Notes under the pieces: generated by a model
The model's database searches: none
Told to the model about the DNA's origin: nothing
The model's input: only the letters and a program-made list of their open reading frames with translations
In this document: in pieces, positions 54,984 through 64,000 of the stretch
Layout of the letters: every line of letters begins with the position of its first letter
Numbering within the stretch: the stretch's first letter is position 1
Program-made: the position numbers and the translations under genes
Source of the DNA: Gentiana macrophylla
Lineage: Eukaryota > Streptophyta > Magnoliopsida > Gentianales > Gentianaceae
NCBI GenBank assembly: GCA_026214975.1
Contig: JAOBSW010000147.1
Coordinates: forward strand, 62,001-126,000
DNA length: 64,000 nt
Direction of reading: 5' to 3'

Positions 54984-57070
54984 TGTTAGAATAAAACAAA
55001 CCGAGCGATAGGCATAAACGATGGTAACACAAAATAACAAATGGAAGGAATTAAGACAAAACACCAAATTTACATGGTTTTCGATAATGTGCCGACTAGT
55101 GATGACATAGATCAAGTGATAATAAAATACTTGACCACCATAAATCAATACTAGCAAGAGGACTAGGTCCATCGTAGTACAGCTATAGCGAATCAAGGTC
55201 GATCCCACAAGGAACCAATTGTGGGTCATTTATATACAAACAATTAATCATTCATATCAAGGACACAGAGGCGGTCTACGACCAACAAGAGACAAGAAAG
55301 ATAAAGGACATGACACAAACAATGTAATTAACCTCCCCAATTATTATGTTATCATTGGGATATAGAGATTCTATATAATTAAACTAGACTCGACACTATT
55401 AACCCGATTCGTATTTCTTTTATATTGGCTACGAGAGACATCCCCTAAACTAGATCTAGCTCCGGGTAGGTCATCTAGATCACTATGCTAAATTACGTGA
55501 CTTCGCTTTTTAATCCTCCATCTCATATAACTTGCACGCTTACAAAACTAGGGATGCCGATATTAACCGTATTCCTCACCTAGGCAACATTCCTGTGGTT
55601 AGGCGTACTTCCTAAGCGATCGCATAAGTCTCCGTCCCATTAACACTAACTTTTTAGGTATCATGTTAATCTACGATTTACATATAATTAGATGAGCTCA
55701 ATTCCCTAATACAAAACAGATCTAGATCTCGCTGAAAGTCCCGGAAGATCAATTCATGAGCCGACCTAGGAGCCCTATATTGGTATTTTCTAATCATATG
55801 CTAATTAAAACAGACGAGCAACGAGCGTAGCCATACCTACTAAGACAAGAAATTCTAGGTGGACAATCATACCATAAAGGCGTGGCTCGATTGTGTGGCA
55901 AAACCTAAATCTTGGCGTTTCTACATACGTAACGGATAAAATAGAGATTCATAAAGCAATTATATAGATCTACTAAAAACACGATTGTTAATCAAAATAA
56001 AGTAATACATAGATCACGAGACATAGGCGTGGGCATGCGGATCCTAATAGACGAGGAATCCGTACTGCCTCACGTCGTAATCCTAAATCTACATCATTTA
56101 ACTAAGAAATAACAATCTCAAACGATAAATAATAATTGGGGAATTAATTATAAAAACTAAGAGAAAATAACTACAAGAACTAACATAATTGCAGAACTTG
56201 TAAAAAACTACTCTGAGGAAAACTGAGGATTTTATTATAAACTGAGAAAAGTGTCTAAGGTGTGTTTTTGCTAATGAACTAGAACAAGTATATATAAGAG
56301 TAAAAATCGAGTTAGGATAAGCATTACCCGATCTAAAATGGGTTTCTTAAATCCAAATGAAGTCTAAAACGCGTTGAGATAACTCCAAGTCGATCCGGTC
56401 GATTTGGCCGAACTCGTCCCCAGCAAGCCTTGACTTCGCTGCCAGCGAGTCCCTAATCTTCGGATTGGCTCGCTGGCTCTTGTCATGCCTTACTCCTCTT
56501 TTCGCGCTGATCCGATATTTATCTTCAATGCACTCCGAATTTTCTTCGATTTATCTTGAGATTTAATTCATCCATTTGTAATTATCCTCCAATTTATCTC
56601 AATCTACAAAATAAATATTTATTGCACAGTAAATCGTATTTAAATGATAAAAACGGATAAATACCAAATTATATTCTATTAATCACATAACATTAAATAA
56701 TCATTATACACATGTGATTTAACATAAAATATATATTATTAGGCTCGATTTAAGGATAATGTTGATGACTTTTACGGGTATATTTTGACCGTCATGAACT
56801 AGTCCATGGGCGAAAGAGAAAATATCACTATAGAGGAGGAATACAAAAGATACAACTCTCCTGAAGCCTAAAAACAATTGCTAAAATAGCTAAGGCAATT
56901 GAGAGTTTATCTTGATTTTGGTACAAATTGGCACACCAAAATAAATAGGCCTAATAACTATTTTATATTAAATAAAGTCAGCTATAGCTATCATTGCCGA
57001 TGTGAGATAACTAAAACCAATTTGACAATTATGGTATCTTAATCAAATTGGGCTTTGGCCAACCTTAACA
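54984..57070 (-). mobile_element. 5' LTR of the Copia derivative, interrupted
   Basis: Pieces 54984-55099 and 56803-57070 join into a 384-bp LTR with TG...CA ends (minus strand TGTTAAGG...TCTAACA). The interruption is the solo LTR at 55100-56797. The larger piece matches the 3' LTR at 53300-53485. Confidence 0.8.
55100..56797 (-). mobile_element. Solo LTR, about 1.7 kb, target duplication ACTAG
   Basis: ACTAG at 55095-55099 is repeated at 56798-56802 and separates this block from the two halves of the Copia LTR. The plus strand starts TGATGACATAG; the other end reads GACCGTCATGA, a damaged terminus, so the minus strand starts TCATGACGGTCAAAATATAC, like Tat-type Gypsy LTRs. TACTAGCAAGAGGACTAGGT and GTCTACGACCAACAAGAG are shared with 4720-4850, so the old LTR near 5 kb is a relative. 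No pol, primer-binding site or purine tract inside. Confidence 0.7.
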
Positions 57071-58628
57071 GTTTTTTCGTTTTTTGCGAAATGACATCAT
57101 TCAGAGGACATTATGTGGTTTATGTAAGTGTGCGTTCATATCATTGCATAAAAGAAGGGTAAGCCATCAACGTGAATTGTATATTATGAATATGGATATG
57201 GACCTCTATGATTTTCATATGTAATTAAAATTATGGTTTTTTTGTCCTTAAGGACAATTTTAGAACTTAGTAAGGCATTTAGGACACACCCAAAAGATCA
57301 TTGATTATAAGGACAATGACGATGCTGGAAATTGTGAATTATTAATTCCGGGGATGTTTATCCTAGTGAATATCCGTTCAAGATTCAAGAACACAAAAAA
57401 CGATAAAAGAGGGGGGTGGTTTGTGTGAGGTTTAGACTGGACTTGAGATGTTGTATCTCAAGCTGTCTACATATCCTGTTAATTAGTCAGGAATCAAGTC
57501 ATTCATAGTTCCTTAGGAATTGTTTATATAGAGGGGCTTATGCCCTAGGCCTGCATGAGCCGTGTCCTTGGTGGACTGTGGTTTTGTGTTCCCTAAGGAA
57601 GAGATAAATACGGTTTAATCTCCTTAATTGTAGGAGTTAATCACGCTGGTTTAAATATCAGATAACAGCCTTTATGGCTGATGTTTCTTTCCATGTTTAT
57701 CTGATTAAATGTGCACATGGGAAATTTAGTCCGAGATATACTCGGGCCGACTGTGAGGTCCGAGTGAGTAGTAAGTGATCTCTTGTACTTTGGCTAACCT
57801 GTAGAGGTCGGGAAGGATGGTCAAACTGGGCTTAGCTCGGATTCTTGGGGCTTCTGGCCGTTAAGGTGGACTTTCTCAGTCTTTCTTTATTGTTGACTCG
57901 TTGTGGGGATGATATGTGGCGAGGTGCAATTCGACCTCCGTCAGACAAAATAACACCTGTTGGACTAAATTAACCCTACATAGTTATATGGTTGAAAATA
58001 AACAGAACAGTCATATGCCGGACATCATTCAGACATGAAAATGAGATCGGGATCTGCCGGTAATCATTCAAATATGAAATGCGATAAGGATGACAAATCA
58101 ATGAAATTGATGTTTAAGAAAGCAATCAAGAGAGGAATCATGGACGGTTCTTGAATATACACCGAAAACATAGCGAGCAGATGAATTATCTCCGATTGGT
58201 TCCTCAATTTAGCTTTGAATTTTGATTCAATGTCACCAAACATCATAAATAGGATTTTGATTCCTAGATATGTCTCTTTATGCTGATGAAATTAAGGATG
58301 GGAAGATGAGAGGAAAGAAATCAAAAACTGTATTGAATCAATCATGGGTGCTGATGGAATTGGCCTTGAGTTGAAATAAAATGCAAGGAAATTTATGTAT
58401 TTAGGGAAGATTGTAGTTTTTTCTGTATAAAAAGATTTAGCAAATAGCAGGAGTTTAGCTTCTCCTCTTCTGGATGAAATCCCATAGATATCTAATTTAG
58501 CACCTACATAAAACAACCTCCATATCCATGGTTTGTTGTGTTTAAGGGTTGTTAACTATTGATTGAACGTTTCTTCGGAGAAAAACAACAATTATTGATT
58601 GAATTTTTTAGCCATGAATTCTGACATT
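57071..58628. other. Unassigned; includes an LTR-like fragment
   Basis: 57360-57960 has GAGGGGCTTATGCCC, a TATA-like TTTATATAGAGG near 57527, and CGAGGTGCAATTCGACCTCC near 57920, features that recall Tat-type Gypsy LTRs, but no termini can be fixed. 58000-58628 has only short ORFs matching nothing I know. Confidence 0.3.
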
Positions 58629-58650
58629 CACTACAACAAAACATGTTTTT

Positions 58651-59293
58651 GGGACGACATTTTGTCGTCCCATTTAAACCATTGTCGCATTGAGAAAAAA
58701 GTTTAAACGGACGACAAGTCGTTCCTATAAAGCCGTCCATTCTGCTCTGTCCCTTTAAATAATTGACTATTTTAAAGGGACGAAAAAGTCGTCCCTTTAA
58801 ATGTACGCTGACGTGACACGAACTTTTCTAAGAAATTTCAACGTGCTGACATGGCTTCTTTTGAAGGGACGACATTGTCGTCCCTATAAACATGACTATG
58901 TTCATTTTGCTTAAAAAATTTATTATAAGGAAAAAAAAATTTGGGACGACAATGTCGTCCCTTCAAAGCGTTTAGATTTCGTTTAATAACAAAATTTAAT
59001 ACGAAAAGATAGTTTGTTTATAGAAATATTTGATGGGACGACTTTGTCGTTCCTTCAAAGATATTTGGGAAAAAAGTAATTTCTTTATAAAATATTTGTT
59101 TGGACGATAAAGTCGTCCCTTCAAAAACAATTTTGAAAAAAATAATTTTTTATAAATATTTGTATATAATATTTTTATAAAATATTTGTTGGGACGATAT
59201 GCCGTCCCTTTAAGCGGAGAAAATTTCCAGAAATGCATGTATAGGGACGACATGTCGTCCCTTTAAATGTTTGTTGGGACGACATGTCGTCCC
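58651..59293. repeat. Palindromic subterminal repeats GGGACGAC...GTCGTCCC
   Basis: About nine near-perfect palindromes occur, for example GGGACGACATTTTGTCGTCC at 58651, GGGACGACATTGTCGTCCC at about 58866, GGGACGACAATGTCGTCCC at about 58943, and GGGACGACATGTCGTCCC at 59244 and 59276. They are separated by AT-rich linkers, often TTTAAATG. Each can form a hairpin. The arrangement fits binding sites for a CACTA-encoded protein. Confidence 0.93.
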
Positions 59294-59524
59294 TTTAAAT
59301 GTTTTTCTATTTTAATATTTATTTTATTTTCGCATGGCCTCCCATGCTATTTACATCAAACCAATCCTGTTTTTTCCAAAATCCATAACAGAAGCTCACA
59401 AAATAGAAATGTATGGGGATTCATAATAAAATGAAATACAGAAGCTTAGTGAAAAAGAATTACGCAAAATACAAAGTTGTGCAATGTTTCCAAAAGTAAC
59501 AATTGTCTCCTCTAGAATGTGTAC

Positions 59525-59860
59525 GCGTCATCGTCAAGATCAACTTCAGAAATTGTCTTCTTCATCTTCATCGGAAGACTCTGAGTTAACCTCTATTTGC
59601 ATATCCAGTTCCTTATCCTTAAGATTAGTCAGCAAAAATTTGAGAAGAGCCCCTTGTTTTTTTGTTTCTCTTGTTCTTTTTTTTTGGTTTTAACTTCACC
59701 AACCGATCATAAGACTTTCTAAGTTGTTCAATCTGCATATTGCATTCTTGGTGGTAAGAAGATGACGATGCTGAAGACTTGGATGATTGTGATGAATTGG
59801 ATACAGAAGTTTACATAGGGCCAAGGCCAATCAAATAATCTCGCCTAGTTCCTAAGGCGC
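59525..59860 (-). pseudogene. CACTA-associated transposase protein C-terminus (Transposase_24-like)
   Basis: In one minus frame the sequence reads RRDYLIGLGPM, then Ser-rich SNSSQSSKSSASSSS, ECNMQIEQLRKSYDRLVKLK and KKKRTRETKKQ, ending in an acidic stretch (SESSDEDEEDN). The G-hydrophobic-GLGP motif followed by Ser-rich and coiled-coil segments resembles the C-terminus of plant En/Spm Ptta-type proteins (established family pattern). One in-frame stop follows GLGPM. It is cut at 59863 by the LTR element. Identification is moderate: the diagnostic part is short. Confidence 0.5.
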
Positions 59861-60777
59861 CCCTGTAACATCCCGACTTTTCGTAAAAGGGTAAAATAGT
59901 CATTGGGTGTATTTACTATGACCTAATAATTATTTGTCCCATTTACTTAAGTGAAAAGGATTTAATTAAAAAGGATTTAGTTATTTAATTAATGAATTTG
60001 ATTAAATGGCTATAAAAAGAAATAATCCCAATTATTTCCCCACAGTTGACACACGCCTTTTCTGAAAAATTGGAGATGGAACGGCGGCATAGTGGAAGCA
60101 ACGCAGAAGAAGAAAACGAAATAATAGGAAGAACCGTGTGATCAATCCGTTCATCTGATCAAGATGCCGCAGGAGAGAAAAGTAATCGCGAGGAGACGCA
60201 ACTTTGGAAAATAACATCTCTCGATTTCGTAAGTTTTCAGTTTAGCCCTAGCTTTGTATTCGTAGAGTTCGATTCTTGAGAAATTCGTATCTTTTAATCC
60301 GTAGCTCTGTTTCGCAGCCATGAGTAGTCGAAACGATCGTCTCGAAGCGTAGATTAATCTAAAAATAGCTTTGTGGCATTTAACCCAGGTAATCTGCAGT
60401 TTATGGCACTTTTTCAGTTTCGTTTTTGAAAGGAAAAATAGGATTTTTAGGGTTCCTGTTGATCGCATAGGTTTTGGGGTTGAGGATCAACAGTTGTTGC
60501 AGCTGCTTGGTGTTTTGATGTCGGTTTTGCAAGCAAATAAGGTAAGAGGCTCTTCCTATGACTCCAATTATCATTTATAAGGTTTAGATCAAGTTTTAAG
60601 GTGCTTAAGATGTTTTAATGCTAGGAAGATGTGTTTTTCGTTGATCAAGGATCATAGGTGTTCTTGGAATGGTTAGATATGTTTATTTATGTTTTACTAT
60701 GTTTAAATTGCTGTTATTTTTTGGGTTAGAAACTGATTTGGATCGAATTTGAAGATTTTAGGGTTCTAGTCGAACCC

Positions 60778-61005
60778 AGGTGGACGAGCGTCTGGCCTCT
60801 CTGGACGGGCGTCGCTTGAAGAGCACATTTCGACGAAAGCGCCTGGCTTTTCCGGACGGGCGTTTGAAGTGTTGTTTTACATTCGAGGATTGAAACTGTT
60901 TAGGTGGACGGGCGTCTGGGTATAGTGGATGGGCGTCCAGTCTTGGACGGGCGTCCAGTAGGTTCCAGACGGACGTCCATGTCTTTAAACGGGCGTTTGA
61001 CCTGT
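60778..61005. repeat. GC-rich GGACGGGCGTC repeat cluster
   Basis: About eight copies of GGACGGGCGTC or one-base variants occur in 230 bp, several followed by TGG or CAG, at irregular spacing (near 60782, 60803, 60855, 60903, 60926, 60944, 60966 and 60986). The block stands out from an otherwise AT-rich LTR. Confidence 0.85.
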
Positions 61006-61435
61006 TTTATTTGTTTTCACTGTTTTCATCGTTTCAGCTTAGTTTCAGGTTTTATACTCATGTGTTTACTGTTTTAAACCCTTAAACATGATATATTAAC
61101 ATTGAGTAAATATAAACAAGCCTGAATTGAGCTTCTGATTCGTTCAGTTAAAACACCGAATGTACTCTTAAAGGGAGTTGAAGTTCGGATCCGTCGGAAG
61201 AGCATGATAGGCTTGTGCTTTGATGGATTAGTATTCATCAATGTCTGTGTAATTGCTAGGACTTGTCCCTGTCTAGTGGTCTAGGAAGAGAGTAGTATGC
61301 GTGAGGGAGATTATTTGAAAACACTTAGGTGGCTAGTTAATCGTCCTAATAAACAACGTACTTGACTAGTAAAAGATTAAACAACTTGTCCCTCTTGGCT
61401 AGGCACCAGGCTAAATCGCGATGCATGTGCTATAT

Positions 61436-61640
61436 CTGAAGGCGGAGGAACTCTGTAGGTCAAAAGACCTTAAGTACGGAGGGACTCCGCTGAGACGCGC
61501 ATGCTATCGGAGTCTACCTTTTCTAGACTTCGTGGATATTGGTGTGATCCACTAATATGTTGCAAAAGAGTGTTCCCGAGGTGGAAGAACTCCGTGAGGT
61601 CATAATGACCCTAAGTACAGAGGACTCTGGCTTTGAGGTG
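61436..61640. repeat. Diverged direct repeat in the LTR
   Basis: GGAGGAACTCTGTAGGTCAA, GACCTTAAGTACGGAGG and GACTCCG at about 61443-61490 recur as GGAAGAACTCCGTGAGGTCA, GACCCTAAGTACAGAGG and ACTCTGG at about 61580-61630, some 140 bp apart. Confidence 0.75.
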
Positions 61641-62267
61641 GATGCGCCGTAGTGCCCTTGAGTGCGGTTGTAAACACGGATAAGCTAAGTAGAAACGTTT
61701 AGTCGGTTCATGTTGATGGACATGAAATGAACCCAGATTGAGTCGGTCACACAAGGATAACTAAACGATTAAATATCTTTTCTTTATCAATCTTAATTGT
61801 TGTCATAACTTCTCACTTTTACTAAGTACTTTGTACTTACCTCCTTTGCATTTTATTTTTGTATGCATTGTGGGGTGAGAAGACGAACAGGTTGACCAAG
61901 TGTAGACGATGACTTTTGAAGACTTGAAGTCTTGGCGAAGCTTTTAGTTTAATTTCCTTGCAAAGGTTGTACTAGATTAGTTGCGATTCGTTTATTAGAC
62001 TTGTTGTACTTTTACTTTTAAGACCTCGTATTTTGTAAGTCTTTGGGTTTTTCATCGTTGTGATCTTAACTATCCATCTTTAGTATGGTTAATTTCTATT
62101 CTTAGTAGCATTTATGTTTTTACCCGAGTCTTTTTAGCTTCCGTTTGCTTTATTTTGATACGACGACGTAGAGGCTGGCGTATAGTATTAGATTTATTTA
62201 ATGCTATACGCGCCGAACGTTTCTCTTCCGGATAAGGGCTCGGTGTCCGGGAGCGGGGCGTTATAGT

Positions 62268-62279
62268 TGGTATCAGAGA
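62268..62279 (+). promoter_or_regulatory. Primer-binding site
   Basis: TTGGTATCAGAG two bases after the LTR end; the initiator tRNA-Met complement used by many plant LTR elements. Confidence 0.88.
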
Positions 62280-64000
62280 GAAGTGTCCTTTCTATCCTAG
62301 GCTTCTTTTCCTCTAAGATAAGAATCCTTTAGACCTTCTAGAACTTGAGCCTGGTGGTAATCCTCGTAAGACTAAGAATCCTTAAACCGTGGTCTAGTTA
62401 TCAGGACCTAGTGAGGAGTCTTCTGAGACGATGGTTAGGTTGAGTTCTCAGTTCACATCTTTCATGTGATCACCTCAGGTTTTGTCCCTTCTAGTATCCT
62501 TAGTAGGAACTCTTTCTTCTTTGAAGTTCCAAACCGTAGCTTGTCACATAGGGTTAAGTGAAACCCCTTAAGTAAATCTTTGGGATCGGAGTCTTATGCC
62601 TACACTTTAAAGTCGAGGTCCTCTTGGTTGATTTCCTTTTCCTTAACTTCTCTATTGAAATCTCTTCACCTTCTCTACACATGAATATCTAAGTTTACTT
62701 TTATCTTGGCCTAACTTTGTAGAGAATGATATTTGATTCAGCTCTACAAGTCCCCCACTTTCTCTTTTCACTATCACTTGGTTGAGTTCATCAACATTCT
62801 GTGACCTTTGCTTTGCTTGAGATGGTTCTACACGAACCTTATGTGTAACTTTATTATTTCCAAGTACTCCTCAGTCGTTCCAACTCATAGTGTTAAAGGT
62901 CTCTTACTTGGCACATACTTTTCATCATCCTCGTGTTTGGCTTTATCCAACATGAGTGAATACTTTTGTTCTCGTGTTTTCCCTTTAACATAAGACAGTC
63001 TTACCCTACTCTAGAAATTCTGAAAATTTTCAGCAACATAGATTACTGTCTTATTTACAATTTCTCCTTTTACACCAACTCAATAATCATCATGGATTAT
63101 TCAGAAAATTCATGTTTATACCGGACACTCTGTCCAGAAAATCTGCAGCAGCACCTTCACTTCTTCTTCTGTTTTGAACAGGTTAAACATCTTAAAATGA
63201 CCTGAATTTTTGATATGTTGCAGACAACAATTTTATCTACAGCTTCTATTTTGGAATTAAGTTCAGATTCTTTTTCGTTTGATCTCGATTTGCAATTCAA
63301 CACAGTGTTTATTAATCTGAAAATTCTGGCAGCTTGTGCAATCGTAAAAAATAACTGTTTTTAACCGACTTACTTTCATTCAAAAATTCTAATATTTTTA
63401 TATCACCTGGAAAACTCCGGTATCTAAATCTTTTCTCTTTGGATCGTGCTCAAATTCTTCTTCGTTTGTTCTGTACAAATCGATAATGTCAGAACCAGAG
63501 TAAAAATCCTACACAGCAACCTAAAAGGAATTTTCACCTCCTTGACTTAGAGTTTGGGCTAAGAGGGTAATAAGTTACGACTGTTATGTTTAGGAGTTCC
63601 CTGAAGTTTGATCTCTTCCTGAGTTAAACCTTTTAGTAGGATGCTTATAAAGCTAACGTTATAGTTTCTTTTGCAGTGTTAAACAAGAATTAAGATGCTA
63701 TCCTCCAGCATGCCATGTTTGATGTTCAGACCCTTTTCGTGCCCTTTTATAAATATACCTTTTCTAGTAATTTGTTTCTCATGTAATCGCTCATTTGAGA
63801 TTTTAAAACGTAACAAATCCTCTCTGCTTGGTGTCATGAATTATCTCCGAAACATATCTCCATAAGCCCTTCTTTTGAACAAATTCATTCTTTCTTACTT
63901 TTCAAATCAAGAAACAAATTCTCTTCAAAGTTCTAAATTGTTGCACTCCCATCATTCATGCAAATTCAAAGTTTGCTGAACCTTCTAATGTCAGAACATT
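62280..64000 (+). other. Non-coding interior of the LTR element
   Basis: The longest plus ORFs are 61 and 79 codons and resemble nothing. The sequence is pyrimidine-rich with TCTTCTTCT and CTTTTCC runs. There is no zinc-knuckle or gag pattern in any frame through the window end. In autonomous Gypsy elements gag normally starts within about the first kilobase. Confidence 0.6.

Larger units (their letters stand above)
53243..57070 (-). mobile_element. Gag-protease-only Copia derivative with nested solo LTR
   Basis: Minus-strand element: 5' LTR 54984-57070 (interrupted), primer-binding site at about 54982-54969, gag 54867-54340, protease 54003-53707, a short stretch of pol, a purine tract, then the 3' LTR from 53485 leftward. 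The LTR copies share CCAATTTGACAATT, CAAATTGGGCTTTGGCC and CCTTAACA. The 3' LTR copy is recognisable to about 53300; its distal part is lost or displaced near the MITE. Integrase, RT and RNase H are absent. Such gag-only derivatives can be mobilised in trans, but this copy also has stops. Confidence 0.8.
58629..59863. mobile_element. Second CACTA element, left part; interrupted at 59864
   Basis: CACTACAACAAAACATG at 58629 is a CACTA-type terminus, followed by a dense array of GGGACGAC/GTCGTCCC subterminal repeats and then minus-strand coding sequence of a plant transposase protein. No matching right terminus (TTGTAGTG) occurs before 59864, where an LTR retrotransposon begins, so the rest must lie beyond it, outside the window. 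The 3 bp before the terminus are ATT. Confidence 0.75.
59864..62265 (+). mobile_element. 5' LTR, 2402 bp
   Basis: Starts TGTAACATCCC and ends GGGGCGTTATA (TA instead of CA). A TATA box, GCTATAAAAAG, is at about 60009-60019, so U3 is only about 150 bp and transcription would start near 60045, leaving a very long R-U5. ORFs at 60032-60580 within it are not convincing genes. The region holds two internal repeat blocks listed separately. Confidence 0.8.
59864..64000 (+). mobile_element. Large LTR retrotransposon, 5' part, probably non-autonomous
   Basis: A 2402-bp LTR (59864-62265) is followed by a primer-binding site and at least 1.7 kb without any gag-like frame. The LTR start TGTAACATCCCGAC and terminal GTCCGGGAGCGGGGCGTTATA resemble the solo LTR at 2228-4694, suggesting a related family. 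The long LTR, the tRNA-Met site and the empty interior fit a large retrotransposon derivative (LARD). The 3' end is outside the window. Confidence 0.7.

Noticed and set aside
62808..63205. Short plus-strand ORFs as a possible gag
   Set aside because: They overlap in different frames, have no gag or zinc-knuckle pattern, and are Phe/Ser/Tyr-rich as expected from pyrimidine-rich DNA.

Overview
The window reads as repeat-rich intergenic DNA from a flowering plant, probably a eudicot. It is AT-rich and intron-bearing, and is built almost entirely from nested transposable elements: LTR retrotransposons of both superfamilies, a Mutator-like element (MULE), two CACTA elements and a MITE. I found no intact host gene, no rRNA or tRNA gene and nothing bacterial. 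Most coding sequence is decayed transposon ORFs with frameshifts and stops.

Layout. 1-2.2 kb: a 171-bp tandem duplication and a higher-order satellite. 2.2-6.0 kb: a solo LTR (2228-4694, 5-bp duplication AGCTG) inside an older minus-strand LTR. 6.3-7.0 kb: a plus-strand LTR end with a primer-binding site. 9.6-11.6 kb: 3' LTR and tail of a SIRE-like Copia element. 11.6-14.3 kb: decayed Tat-type Gypsy pol. 14.6-38.7 kb: a MULE of about 10.3 kb carrying convergent mudrA-like and Ulp1-protease-like genes, with a full 13.8-kb SIRE-type Copia element (24349-38117, duplication AATAT) in the first intron of the Ulp1-like gene. 39.6-44.3 kb: two more SIRE-like LTRs. 44.4-46.5 kb: a Copia RT/RNase H tail. 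46.56-53.24 kb: a Harbinger-like MITE split by a 6.4-kb CACTA element (duplication TAA) that carries a type I MADS-box fragment and an arginine/serine-rich fragment. 53.2-57.1 kb: a gag-protease-only Copia derivative whose 5' LTR holds another solo LTR (duplication ACTAG). 58.6-59.9 kb: the start of a second CACTA element with palindromic subterminal repeats. 59.9-64 kb: a 2.4-kb LTR, primer-binding site and 1.7 kb of non-coding interior, consistent with a large non-autonomous retrotransposon.

Most notable system. The MULE is laced with a short motif, TGCAGTGACAT. About two dozen exact copies and many near copies lie, nearly all in one orientation, in its introns, flanks and inter-gene spacer. 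They form a 21-bp array between the genes, a 21-bp array in one intron and an 81-bp array in another. The motif is almost absent from exons and from the inserted SIRE element. This resembles the short motifs accumulated by VANDAL MULEs for binding by their own anti-silencing proteins, so I propose it as a recognition site for an element-encoded protein. The Ulp1-like gene can be followed through about eleven GT-AG exons: basic N-terminus, DUF1985/mobile-domain-like region, acidic and coiled-coil regions, and a Ulp1 catalytic core.
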